NCBI RefSeq assembly: GCF_020880415.1
Contig: NZ_JAJIUJ010000080.1
Coordinates: 1-62,999 of the forward strand
DNA from: Xanthomonas euvesicatoria pv. euvesicatoria
GTDB taxonomy: Bacteria > Pseudomonadota > Gammaproteobacteria > Xanthomonadales > Xanthomonadaceae
Reading direction: 5' to 3'
DNA: 62,999 bases
Shown here: positions 35,632 to 43,157 of the stretch, one piece after another
Numbering within the stretch: position 1 is the first letter of the stretch
Layout of the letters: every line of letters starts with the position of its first letter
The notes under the pieces: generated by a model
The model's database searches: none
What the model was told of the DNA's origin: nothing
What the model saw: the letters and a program-made list of their open reading frames with translations, nothing else
Program-made: the position numbers and the translations under genes

Positions 35632-38052
35632 TTATCTGCGACGGATCCGGACATTGCGCAGATTCTGCCGCAGGTCGCCCTCGAAGTTGTCGGCGATGCC
35701 TTTGGGGATAATCTGCTTGCCCACTGGGACGCCGCCGGCATTTTCCATCTTCTGGTGGATTTCTCCGTCCTTCTGCTTGTCCAGTTGATATTCTTCGTAA
35801 TGCAAGCCCGCCAAGACGGGCGTCTTGAGAATTTCAGTCGATTTACTGATGGCGGTGCCACCCACGTAGCCTTTTGCGAACTCAGCGGCGCTCGGCCGTT
35901 CGGCCGCGGTTTTACCGCCACCTTTGGCCACGCTCTTGGCAGTTCCCTTTGCAGCTCCCTTGGCCGCGCCCTCGGCTGCTTCCTTGGCCGCGGCTTCGGC
36001 CACGCCCTTGGCCACGCCCTTGGCCCCGATTCTGGCCGTAGGGCCGCCGACCGCTCCAACCACCGCCCCGGCCATATTGATGCCGGCCAGCTTCAAGGCC
36101 AGCGACATGTCGCCACCTTGAATCGCGGTGTCGACCACCTGCGCCGCCTGCGCCTCGCTCTCCAATGCAATCGACGCCGCATCGGCAATTTCGCCGATGA
36201 TGGGGATCCCGTTCAATGCGCTGAGCCCCACGGACATCCAGTCCAGGATCTTGCTGTCCCACTTGAGGAACTCGTGCAGGCCCTGTTGGAACGTGCCGAC
36301 ATCCTTTTTGGGCTTCTTAATCGCCGGCGGATCGTCCTTGCCCACCAGCATGTCCGCGACAGCCTTTTGCTGATCGGGCGAGCTCGCCTCGTGCGTGGCC
36401 GGCGTGTCCACGGTCTTGTTGGCTGCACTCATGTGGTCATAGAACTGCCGGAAATCGTCCTGGCTGATCTTGCCCGAATCGACGACATGGCCGCCGCCGA
36501 AGAAGTGATGGGGCTTCTTGTAGCCGGTGATGGAGTTGTTCAACAAGCCGAACAGCAGCGGGTCGGCCAACAACTGCGTCGCGGCCTGCTTGACGGCCGG
36601 GTCGGCCTTGTCGTCCTTGGAGATCGCGTCGAGCTTGTCGCGCGTGATTTCCTTGCCGTCGCCGTAGAACGCGTCCTGATGACTGTTGATGGTGTCCAGC
36701 GTCTTCTGCTCGTCCGCGGTCAGGTGCATCTCGGAGGTGGATTTCTGCAGGAAGTCCGGCGTGCTCATCGAGCCCGAGTCCCCTGCAAATTCCTTCCACT
36801 CGTCCGGATGATCGCGAAAATATTGAGCAGCCGCGATCACCTGCGGCGGGCACTTGCCGGTCTTGCTGTCGCCATCGACGATCTTGGCGAATTCGTCCTC
36901 GCTCAGGTTGCCGGGCAGATAGTCGGAATAGCGATACAGCTCGCGCAGGGCATCGCTTTTGGTCATGACCGACGCCTTGGTTTTGTCGGGGCTATCGGAT
37001 GCGATGTAGTTCTGCGTGTAGCTCTTTGCCTGCTTGTCGTTGTATTCGGCAATCTGCGGATGGTAGTACGAGAAGTCTGTGAGGTCCTGCGCCTTGATCT
37101 TGCCGCCGCACTTGCCGTCCTTCTGCGAGCCGATGGCAAAGAACAACCGCGGATCCTTCTGCAATCCTTGCAGCGCTTTCTTCAAGTCAGGCTGCGTCGA
37201 CGGGTCGTTGATCTTGGCGTCCAGCTGATCGAAGGACAGCGAGTCGACCTGGTCCTTGTGCCGATCCAGAACCGAAACAATCTCCAGTTCGGATTGATTG
37301 AGCTGGCCCTCGTTCCAGGTGACCGTCGAGCCCTCCGCCGCCGGCGGCGGGTTGGACCCCTTGATGTTCTTGGGGTTGAACTCGTCGTTCTTCCCGCCCA
37401 GTTCCTTGACCTGCGGATGTGAATCAGAGAAATCCCAAAGATCCTGCGCGCTGATCTTGCCGCCGCACTTGCCGTCTCCCTGGGAACCGATCGCAAAGAA
37501 CAAGCGCGGGTCCTGTTTCAGCCCCTGCAATGCAGCCTTCAGGTCGGCGGGCGTGGAAGGGTCGTTGATCTTGTCGTCGAGATTCTTGTACTCGAGCGGC
37601 ATCTGGTCCTTGTGCGCATTCAGCGTCGAAACGATCTGAAGCTCCGACTTGGTCAGCGTGCCATCGTTCCAAGTCACCGTCGAACCTTCCAGCGCCGGCG
37701 GCGCATCCTTCCCCTTGATGTGCTTGGGATCGAAGTCGTAGCCCAGCGATGGCCAGGAGGTGCGCTTTTCGATCGGCTGGGTGGCCTGCCAGTCCGATGC
37801 GGACAGCTGGGTATCGGCATCGCCGCTTGCCGTATTGGCCGGCGCATTACCCGACGCGCTGTTTGGCGTGTTGGCCTGGAGGGCCTCCAGCAGCAGGTAG
37901 ATTCGCTGAAAGATGTTATCCATCGTCGATGGCAAGTCGGAGCCATCCTTGGACGAATCCGACCCGAGCAGCTCCGATGAAGACGACTCGTTGAAAGAGG
38001 TGCCCAGCAGTTGGCTGGGGTTGCTCCCGGTAGAAAGCGTGTTGAGCGACAT
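35632..38052 (-). CDS. hrpF: Type III translocon protein HrpF
   Basis: An 806-aa protein, the reported HrpF length, required to deliver effectors across the plant plasma membrane. The N-terminal half holds two clear imperfect direct repeats (about 105-215 and 230-340). They share KIKG/NIKG, EGSTVTWN, KINDPST, DPRLFFAIGSQ and DGKCGGKI. The C-terminal half has hydrophobic segments (LDWMSVGLSALNGIPIIG, AGINMAGAVVGAVGG) that could insert in membranes, then an Ala/Lys-rich stretch. The start MSLNTLSTGSNPSQLLG at 38052 is preferred over an upstream in-frame ATG at 38208. Confidence 0.95.
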   Translation of the reverse strand: MSLNTLSTGSNPSQLLGTSFNESSSSELLGSDSSKDGSDLPSTMDNIFQRIYLLLEALQANTPNSASGNAPANTASGDADTQLSASDWQATQPIEKRTSWPSLGYDFDPKHIKGKDAPPALEGSTVTWNDGTLTKSELQIVSTLNAHKDQMPLEYKNLDDKINDPSTPADLKAALQGLKQDPRLFFAIGSQGDGKCGGKISAQDLWDFSDSHPQVKELGGKNDEFNPKNIKGSNPPPAAEGSTVTWNEGQLNQSELEIVSVLDRHKDQVDSLSFDQLDAKINDPSTQPDLKKALQGLQKDPRLFFAIGSQKDGKCGGKIKAQDLTDFSYYHPQIAEYNDKQAKSYTQNYIASDSPDKTKASVMTKSDALRELYRYSDYLPGNLSEDEFAKIVDGDSKTGKCPPQVIAAAQYFRDHPDEWKEFAGDSGSMSTPDFLQKSTSEMHLTADEQKTLDTINSHQDAFYGDGKEITRDKLDAISKDDKADPAVKQAATQLLADPLLFGLLNNSITGYKKPHHFFGGGHVVDSGKISQDDFRQFYDHMSAANKTVDTPATHEASSPDQQKAVADMLVGKDDPPAIKKPKKDVGTFQQGLHEFLKWDSKILDWMSVGLSALNGIPIIGEIADAASIALESEAQAAQVVDTAIQGGDMSLALKLAGINMAGAVVGAVGGPTARIGAKGVAKGVAEAAAKEAAEGAAKGAAKGTAKSVAKGGGKTAAERPSAAEFAKGYVGGTAISKSTEILKTPVLAGLHYEEYQLDKQKDGEIHQKMENAGGVPVGKQIIPKGIADNFEGDLRQNLRNVRIRRR

Positions 38053-38180
38053 AGAGGCGGCCTCGCGAATGACAGAATTGGCAGAGCACCTTCGTATAAG
38101 TTGATTCTTATACGGCCGCACGGATGCGCCCATGCGGTGTAGACGTATGTTGCCAATCTGCGCAAGGTGCACCCTGGCCG

Positions 38181-38198
38181 ACGAACTATTTTGGCGAA
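38181..38198 (-). promoter_or_regulatory. Short-spaced PIP-like box upstream of hrpF
   Basis: On the minus strand TTCGC-N8-TTCGT, an imperfect PIP form with an 8-bp spacer, 129 bp before the hrpF start. HrpX control of hrpF through it is plausible but not shown by sequence alone. Confidence 0.45.
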
Positions 38199-38603
38199 AA
38201 AAGCGCAAAAATCGGCCCGTCGATGCGTTGCCTGCCGGTGCTGCTTGGCGCCGATAGTTGAGCGGCGATTGTTCCTGCTGTGGGCCGGCGCACTCATGTA
38301 CATCGATACGATACGTGCTTGGAGATGCAGATCATCGCGGTGTTCCGGCGGCGTGTGCAGCGATCACCAGCGTTCCGTCACGCGGCGGCCGAACCCCTCA
38401 GTATTGGAATTGTGAGGGCTGTTCTGACTGCAGCCCTGGATTTGCTGAGAAACCAGGGGATTTCATGGAGCCTGGTTGCATGACATTTCTTTTATTGCCC
38501 GGCCGGAGCCATGAATCACGGCCATGAAACGTGTTGGGATCATCTGGGTCGCCAGATGGGGCTTGCACCGAATCAACGCGCTGGCCAACGCTGGAGCTGA
38601 CAC

Positions 38604-38631
38604 GGATGAAGTGCGCAGGATGAAGTGCGCA
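38604..38631. repeat. Tandem duplication of GGATGAAGTGCGCA
   Basis: Two exact adjacent 14-bp copies in non-coding DNA. Confidence 0.8.
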
Positions 38632-38740
38632 GTTAGTTAATATCTCGGTAATTCGCTTGCGTCAGTAGACCCGCCTGGACGCGAAATTGCCGGCGGTGCC
38701 TGCAGGCGCACTTATCAGTCTTGGTTCCTTCGCCAGGTCA

Positions 38741-38776
38741 GGGGCGCTGTCATCCGATTGTGTCCGTTTTATTAAG
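38741..38776 (+). repeat. Tn3-family inverted-repeat-like sequence (GGGG...TTAAG)
   Basis: A 36-bp stretch beginning GGGGCGCTGTCATCCG and ending TTTTATTAAG has the GGGG outer and TAAG inner ends typical of Tn3-family 38-bp terminal repeats. No mate is visible in the window. It may be a single remnant end. Confidence 0.35.
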
Positions 38777-38818
38777 GTGTGGCGCAGGTTTTGGTTGGGC
38801 AATTTACCGGCACCCCAC

Positions 38819-38843
38819 TTCGTGTATGGCGCAGGTGGTTCGC
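38819..38843 (+). promoter_or_regulatory. PIP box (TTCGT-N15-TTCGC) before chaperone-xopF1 unit
   Basis: Exact 15-bp spacing and a TTCGB-type first half-site, 96 bp upstream of the 38939 start. A further TTCGC follows 5 bp later. CAATGT about 35 bases downstream fits YANNNT but is slightly far. Confidence 0.55.
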
Positions 38844-38938
38844 CCCACTTCGCTTGGGCGCGCATTTGTGGGCAAGACAATGTGCCGCGCGCTGCTGGCG
38901 CGTAGCAACCCATCGAATTTCCTCACGGAGTACTTCAG

Positions 38939-39100
38939 ATGACGTTGGAATCGCACAATCAACAAACAGCGAATACCGCTTTTTTTATCGGCCTGAGCGC
39001 ATGCCTTGGGCTACCTGGTGAGCTTGCGCAGCGGCTCGGCGAAGGCGAGACCATTCTGGGCCCTGCCGGCATGCTGTGCCGCGTCCACACGCAGGGGTAG
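38939..39100 (+). CDS. 53-aa ORF, N-terminal piece of an amber-split T3S chaperone-like gene
   Basis: ATG at 38939 follows GGAG (38926-38929). The protein MTLESHNQQTANTAFFIGLS then LGLPGELAQRLGEG and MLCRVHTQG stops at TAG (39098-39100). The reading frame continues unbroken after the TAG directly into the next ORF, with no overlap or shift. Together they would make about 148 codons, the size of a CesT-like T3S chaperone. The hpaB-hrpF region of X. euvesicatoria is known to hold small genes named hpaD and hpaI beside xopF1; I cannot assign these names with certainty. Confidence 0.55.
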   Translation: MTLESHNQQTANTAFFIGLSACLGLPGELAQRLGEGETILGPAGMLCRVHTQG

Positions 39101-39112
39101 CCAGACGCATTG

Positions 39113-39385
39113 ATGGCCTTCCCGGAAGTGATCTTGCCCCTGGCGGCACGCGAGCTTGGAGGCGAGGAGGTGGTGATGCTGCTGTCGCTGCAGGAGCAAC
39201 TGCTGACCGAGTATGGCTGGCGGCTCACGCTGTCGGATCTCGGCTTGCTCTGCGTTTGCCCGCTGTTGCTGGTGCGCACGCCTGAAGAGGTGGCCGCTGC
39301 ACTGGACCGTGGGCAGGTGGTTGCCCGCGTCGTGCTGGACGCGCTGGCGACGCAGGTCGATACGGCCAAGGAGGTGGCCTCGTGA
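39113..39385 (+). CDS. T3S chaperone-like protein (HpaD/HpaI type), upstream of xopF1
   Basis: A 90-aa protein starting MAFPEVILPLAARELGGEEV, with alternating hydrophobic pattern (VVMLLSLQEQLLTEYGWRLTL, LGLLCVCPLLLVRTPEEV) and acidic tendency, typical of small T3S chaperones. The stop overlaps the xopF1 GTG start (GTGA), the usual chaperone-effector coupling. It lies in the same frame as the 53-aa ORF 12 bases upstream, separated only by a TAG codon, so it may be the C-terminal two thirds of a longer ancestral chaperone. Confidence 0.6.
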   Translation: MAFPEVILPLAARELGGEEVVMLLSLQEQLLTEYGWRLTLSDLGLLCVCPLLLVRTPEEVAAALDRGQVVARVVLDALATQVDTAKEVAS

Positions 39386-41394
39386 AACTCTCCAGCGATA
39401 TCGGCACCGCTGCCAGTCGCGGCGCAGCCTCGCATCCTCCCGTCCAACCAACGCAGGCCGAAGACGTTGCTGCCCCGCGGGAAGAACGCGCACCCACTGG
39501 CCCGCTTGCGGGCCTGGCCTCTTCCAGCGCGGCGCTGCGTGGTCGCCGCGCATCATTGGCCGGTCGCGCCAGTCCTCATGCAGATGAAGAAGGGGCCATG
39601 CTCGGCGGCTCGCATCGGTCCGACTCGTCGCAGTCGTCGCAAGCGTCGGACGCAACGTTTTACACCGCGCAGGTCGTGTCCCCTGCCCGGGAAATCGACA
39701 CACCGGATGTGCCTGCCGCCGCGGCGACCTATGCCGAACGCAGCACGGCGGCGGCCGCCGAGGTGAAAGCGCAGCTACGTGCCCGTCTGGACGCTCTGCC
39801 ATTTGCTGCGCCCTCGGAAGAGCAGACGGCCCTGCAGGCCAGCTATCTGGAATGGGCTGACGCGCGCGTGCAGGAACGCATCAATGCCTTTGGGCCGGAT
39901 GCCGGGTACCAGGCTGTCGGTGACATGAAGACAGCGGGCACGAAAGCGGCATTGCCGATTGCCTACGAATGCCTACGGTCGTTCATTATCGGTGCGATGC
40001 GTATTCCGGTCGGTCTTGCCACGGGTGCGGCCTATGCGTCCCGGCGCCCGGCCGACGCGGAGGAGCTGAGTACGGCGATGGTTGCAGGTGTCGCGGCGGG
40101 GTCTGCGTCCTATACCAGCGATACGTTGTTGATCCCGGCAATGGACCGGCGCGCGCCCGTTTCCAACCTGCCGAGGTTTCAGGCCATCGACCCCAAGATC
40201 CTGGTGCCCGATCCACCACCGGTCATTCTGGAAATCACTGCCGAGGGCAAGCGCTTCACGCGTCCGGGCGAGAACAATGCGCCGACGCTTGCCGACCTCA
40301 AGGCGCAGACCTACGACCGCCGCCTGGGCATCACGCAGCGCCAATCGACCCTGGACGACAAGTCACTGGATACCTTGTTGCTCAAGCCAGTGATCAACGC
40401 AGGGTTCAACGCCGCGCGCCGGACTGGTGGTGAACCGGGCTTACTGACGCCTGTCGGCCAGTGGGGGTTGAGCGCGCTGGCCATTGGCGGTGCCGGGGTC
40501 GTGCAAAAGGCACTGCTGGAAACAGGCAAAGCCGTGGCACGGACCGGCCAAATGCGTGTCCCGGATCTGGTTGGCGGAGAGCAACGGCTGAACCTGTTTG
40601 CGTTGGCGTTGCCCGACAAAGCGCGCCGGCCTGCACAATGGTCCGACGCCGTGCATTTCCCGCCTACCTATTTGCTGGACACCGGAAAGGAAGCGTTGGC
40701 GTTGGCAAGGCAGGGCTTCAACAGCGCAAACGCCGTCGCCACCACGGCACGCGACCTGTTGACCCGCCACATGCTGAGCAACGTCATGGCCAGCTTCGGC
40801 CCGATGGGGGCCGGGCGCATCATCACAGCGCCGTTGCGTCGGGGGAGCCACATCCGTGTTGCTGGCGAAGCCGTCAATTCCACGGCTGTGGTCGTGCAGC
40901 AGGCCGTGCAAACCCTGTTCAACGATACGTTCTGGAATGCGCTCAAGGCCAAAAACGGCGCCAATACCTCCCAGGCGGCGCGCCTGGACAACGAACGTGC
41001 CGCGCTTGCAGCCGAGCATCAACGCACCATCGAACGAACCCTCGAGGCCCTGGCCGAGCCTGTGGACCAGGCGATCGCCAGGCTCTCGGGGCCGACACCT
41101 GCCGAGGCAGAACGTGCCATGGAGGAGGGGATGCGCGCCGCGCCTGGCCCTGGGCCGCTTGGCCAGACACTGCGTACTGCGCTGCAGACATTGCGTACGG
41201 AGATCGGCACGCAGTCCGTTTCGATCGCGACCATCGATGCGGTACGCACTGCACTACGCGAGGGGTGGAGTCAAACCTTTAGCGGCGTCCCCCGCGACGC
41301 GGCCACGCAGGCATTGGATGGCCAGCTGCAAACGCTCAAGCGTGCACTGCATGACAGCGAAGCACTTCGCCAGTGGCAGAGCGGGCGAGCATGA
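39382..41394 (+). CDS. xopF1: Type III effector XopF1
   Basis: A 670-aa protein, the length reported for XopF1 of X. euvesicatoria, located between hrpF and hpaB as in that species. The GTG start (MKLSSDIGTAASRGAASHPP) overlaps the upstream chaperone-like gene. The first about 100 residues are Ser/Ala/Pro-rich and fit a T3S signal (SSSAALRGRRASLAGRAS). The rest is Ala-rich and helical without a recognised enzyme domain; weakly hydrophobic stretches occur at about 195-215 and 360-385. It probably acts in the plant cell; molecular function is unknown. Confidence 0.9.
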   Translation: MKLSSDIGTAASRGAASHPPVQPTQAEDVAAPREERAPTGPLAGLASSSAALRGRRASLAGRASPHADEEGAMLGGSHRSDSSQSSQASDATFYTAQVVSPAREIDTPDVPAAAATYAERSTAAAAEVKAQLRARLDALPFAAPSEEQTALQASYLEWADARVQERINAFGPDAGYQAVGDMKTAGTKAALPIAYECLRSFIIGAMRIPVGLATGAAYASRRPADAEELSTAMVAGVAAGSASYTSDTLLIPAMDRRAPVSNLPRFQAIDPKILVPDPPPVILEITAEGKRFTRPGENNAPTLADLKAQTYDRRLGITQRQSTLDDKSLDTLLLKPVINAGFNAARRTGGEPGLLTPVGQWGLSALAIGGAGVVQKALLETGKAVARTGQMRVPDLVGGEQRLNLFALALPDKARRPAQWSDAVHFPPTYLLDTGKEALALARQGFNSANAVATTARDLLTRHMLSNVMASFGPMGAGRIITAPLRRGSHIRVAGEAVNSTAVVVQQAVQTLFNDTFWNALKAKNGANTSQAARLDNERAALAAEHQRTIERTLEALAEPVDQAIARLSGPTPAEAERAMEEGMRAAPGPGPLGQTLRTALQTLRTEIGTQSVSIATIDAVRTALREGWSQTFSGVPRDAATQALDGQLQTLKRALHDSEALRQWQSGRA

Positions 41395-41495
41395 GCGCTC
41401 AGCTGCCGCGTTGATACTCAGGAGTGTTGTACACCGCCGCCACAGACGTCGCTGTCGTCGCGTCTGTGGCTTGGTGGTGTCTGGCAGCTTAGCCA

Positions 41496-41997
41496 TTACC
41501 AGCAATCATGGAACACCACGGCCTCATGCCTCGACCTGCGCAGGTCGCTCACTGCACGAGGCAGGCATTGCATCCGCGACTCGATGGCGCCGTCGCTCCG
41601 GAACGCGTCGACCTTGACGCGCACGTCAAACACCGGGAAAGAACTCGCCAGCAAGGCGGTCGTGTCCCTCGTCAGCGCCAACAGCACCGGTGCATCAGCT
41701 GCCGTCGCGGGTGTGCACGGTGTAGACCATGAGTCTGCGCCTGCCCTTGTTCTGTGCAGTGTCGGCCATCGCGGTGAGCCGGCACGACAGACCTGCGATC
41801 TCCCGCCAAACCTGTATCGGGGAGCAAGCCAGCGCAGATGCACGCGTGTCAGGCTTCGACATCGCCAAGTGGGTTTCACTCAGCGCCACCGGCGCCATCG
41901 GGCAGAGGAGTGCCAGGCCGGCGGAGTTGGCCGGCAAGCCAAGTTGCTGTGCCATGGCGGATGGGCGCCGCTGCGGCCGTGATTGAGACTTCGGCAA
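41496..41997 (-). pseudogene. Possible frameshifted remnant between hpaB and xopF1
   Basis: Two minus-strand frames abut. One ends ...REIAGLSCRLTAMADTAQNKG then RRRLMVYTVHTRDGS (to 41695). The other continues PVLLALTRDTTALLASSFPV and FDVRVKVDAFRSDGAIES to 41496. Read with a one-base shift near 41700 they give one protein-like sequence of about 165 aa. No family is recognised, and the reading could be chance. The remaining 620-bp gap holds no other gene. Confidence 0.35.
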
Positions 41998-42015
41998 GCT
42001 GCCAACAAGCCTGTA

Positions 42016-42486
42016 TCAGGCGCGTAACCACAGATAGTTGCCCGTCGCGATTCCTTCGAACATCTCGTCGTGCGCCACGAAGATATTGTTGTTCCAGTAG
42101 CGGCCATGCTCGGCGTAGTGGGCAAGCAGATCGCAGATCCACGCTCCATCCACGTCGTCGTCCAGCGGTACCCGCACAATCAGCACGATAACGCCGTCAT
42201 CGTTCAGTCCAAGCTGGGCCTGGTCCTGCGCATACACCGAGAGATTGGCTTCGAGCAGAAGCCTGAAAACGGTCAATGTCCGCCCGGCAGGTGGTAACCC
42301 GTAGGCGATGCGCAGATACAGTGCTTCTTCCTTTACGTCGTCTTCGGGCTGTGGGGTCGGCAGGTGCAGATAGACCTCAAAGCCCTCGACCCAAAGCACA
42401 CGCCGATCCAGCACCGACTCCACATCCGGCAAGTCCAGTGCCTCGCACATCTGTCGAACGATGGTTTCGAATCGCGCGCTGCTCAT
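42016..42486 (-). CDS. hpaB: Global T3S chaperone / exit control protein HpaB
   Basis: A 156-aa acidic small protein of the CesT-like class (MSSARFETIVRQMCEALDLPD, LPTPQPEDDVKEEALYLRIAYGLP). It binds many effectors, feeds them to the HrcN ATPase and prevents leakage of translocon proteins inside plant cells. The start at 42486 gives exactly the reported 156 aa; an in-frame ATG at 42504 would add 6 residues. It lies 54 bp downstream of hrpE on the same strand. Confidence 0.95.
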   Translation of the reverse strand: MSSARFETIVRQMCEALDLPDVESVLDRRVLWVEGFEVYLHLPTPQPEDDVKEEALYLRIAYGLPPAGRTLTVFRLLLEANLSVYAQDQAQLGLNDDGVIVLIVRVPLDDDVDGAWICDLLAHYAEHGRYWNNNIFVAHDEMFEGIATGNYLWLRA

Positions 42487-42540
42487 CTGTGGTGAGACAT
42501 GCACAGGACCCCCTACAAGCCCTGCGCATGCCCGAGCCCA

Positions 42541-42822
42541 TTACTGGCCAACGAGCTGCTTAGCGTTGTCGCCCGCCTTGCCGATGAACTTGTTGAGTGC
42601 CACGTTGAAGTCCAGATCGTTTTTGAGCATCGTGATCTTGTTGTTCATGGACTTCTGAGCCTCGTCCGAGGCTGACATGTCGCCGAGTAGCGAATCCATC
42701 TGGCCGTTTGCACCAGAGAGTGCAGCAGCGCCGGAAATTCCATTGGACAAACCACCGGTGAAGCAATCCATGCCTTGGCCAACACGGGACCTCCACGAGC
42801 TTACTTCAGGAAAAATTTGCAT
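42541..42822 (-). CDS. hrpE: Hrp pilin HrpE
   Basis: Major subunit of the extracellular Hrp pilus, 93 aa as in X. euvesicatoria. The sequence is small-residue-rich in the middle (GGLSNGISGAAALSGANG) and ends in an amphipathic helical stretch (KITMLKNDLDFNVALNKFIGKA) that drives polymerisation in this family. A good ribosome site (AAGGAG) precedes the ATG at 42822. I see no perfect PIP box in the 81-bp gap to hrpD6. Confidence 0.95.
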   Translation of the reverse strand: MQIFPEVSSWRSRVGQGMDCFTGGLSNGISGAAALSGANGQMDSLLGDMSASDEAQKSMNNKITMLKNDLDFNVALNKFIGKAGDNAKQLVGQ

Positions 42823-42903
42823 ACCAGTACTCCTTTCGTAGTGAGCATGTAATGGTGCGCCTATCGGCGCGTTTTACTTGGTCCGAGCGACCAAGAAATC
42901 GAT

Positions 42904-43146
42904 TTACGGCATGCTTGCGATGTGCGCGACGATGTTGCGCGCGGCCGTGATGCCGTCATACAAGACGTTGAAGTCGTTGCGCGCGACCTGGTCGCTCGCT
43001 GCAGACCAGTGCACGCGAATCTGTTGCGCAGTGGCATCCAGCGCTGTCTCCACGTTGCGCAGCCGCTCGCCGGACAGATCCATCGCCTTGGCCTGCAGAA
43101 TCTTGCTCATATCCTGAGTGACCGCATCGGTCATTGCATCGAACAT
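42904..43146 (-). CDS. hrpD6: HrpD6, T3S control protein
   Basis: An 80-aa helical protein (MFDAMTDAVTQDMSKILQAKAMDL..., ending NIVAHIASMP). In Xanthomonas HrpD6 influences HrpB2 secretion and expression of other hrp genes; mechanism is unclear. It is the last gene of the hrcQ-hrcD string, 11 bp after hrcD. Length matches reported HrpD6. Confidence 0.9.
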   Translation of the reverse strand: MFDAMTDAVTQDMSKILQAKAMDLSGERLRNVETALDATAQQIRVHWSAASDQVARNDFNVLYDGITAARNIVAHIASMP

Positions 43147-43157
43147 GGTGTGATCTC

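Larger units (their letters stand above)
38199..38818. other. Gene-free stretch between hrpF promoter and chaperone-xopF1 unit
   Basis: About 620 bp without a convincing gene, left of the PIP box at 38819. It contains a 14-bp tandem duplication (38604-38631) and a sequence resembling a Tn3-family terminal repeat (38741-38776). The region probably records past insertions and deletions between conserved hrp units. Confidence 0.45.

Noticed and set aside
35221..37422. 733-aa open frame on the plus strand opposite hrpF
   Set aside because: Antisense shadow of hrpF; leucine/valine-rich pattern results from complementary hrpF codons.
38662..38913. 83-aa minus-strand frame in the hrpF-xopF1 gap
   Set aside because: It overlaps the PIP box and Tn3-like repeat, has no ribosome site and no recognisable family.
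39011..39802. 263-aa minus-strand frame opposite the chaperone and xopF1 start
   Set aside because: Arg/His/Gln-rich antisense shadow; the plus strand has coupled overlaps and a PIP box.
42823..42903. Search for a PIP box upstream of hrpE
   Set aside because: No TTCG half-sites with suitable spacing were found in the gap or nearby hrpD6 sequence, so none is annotated despite the expected HrpX control.
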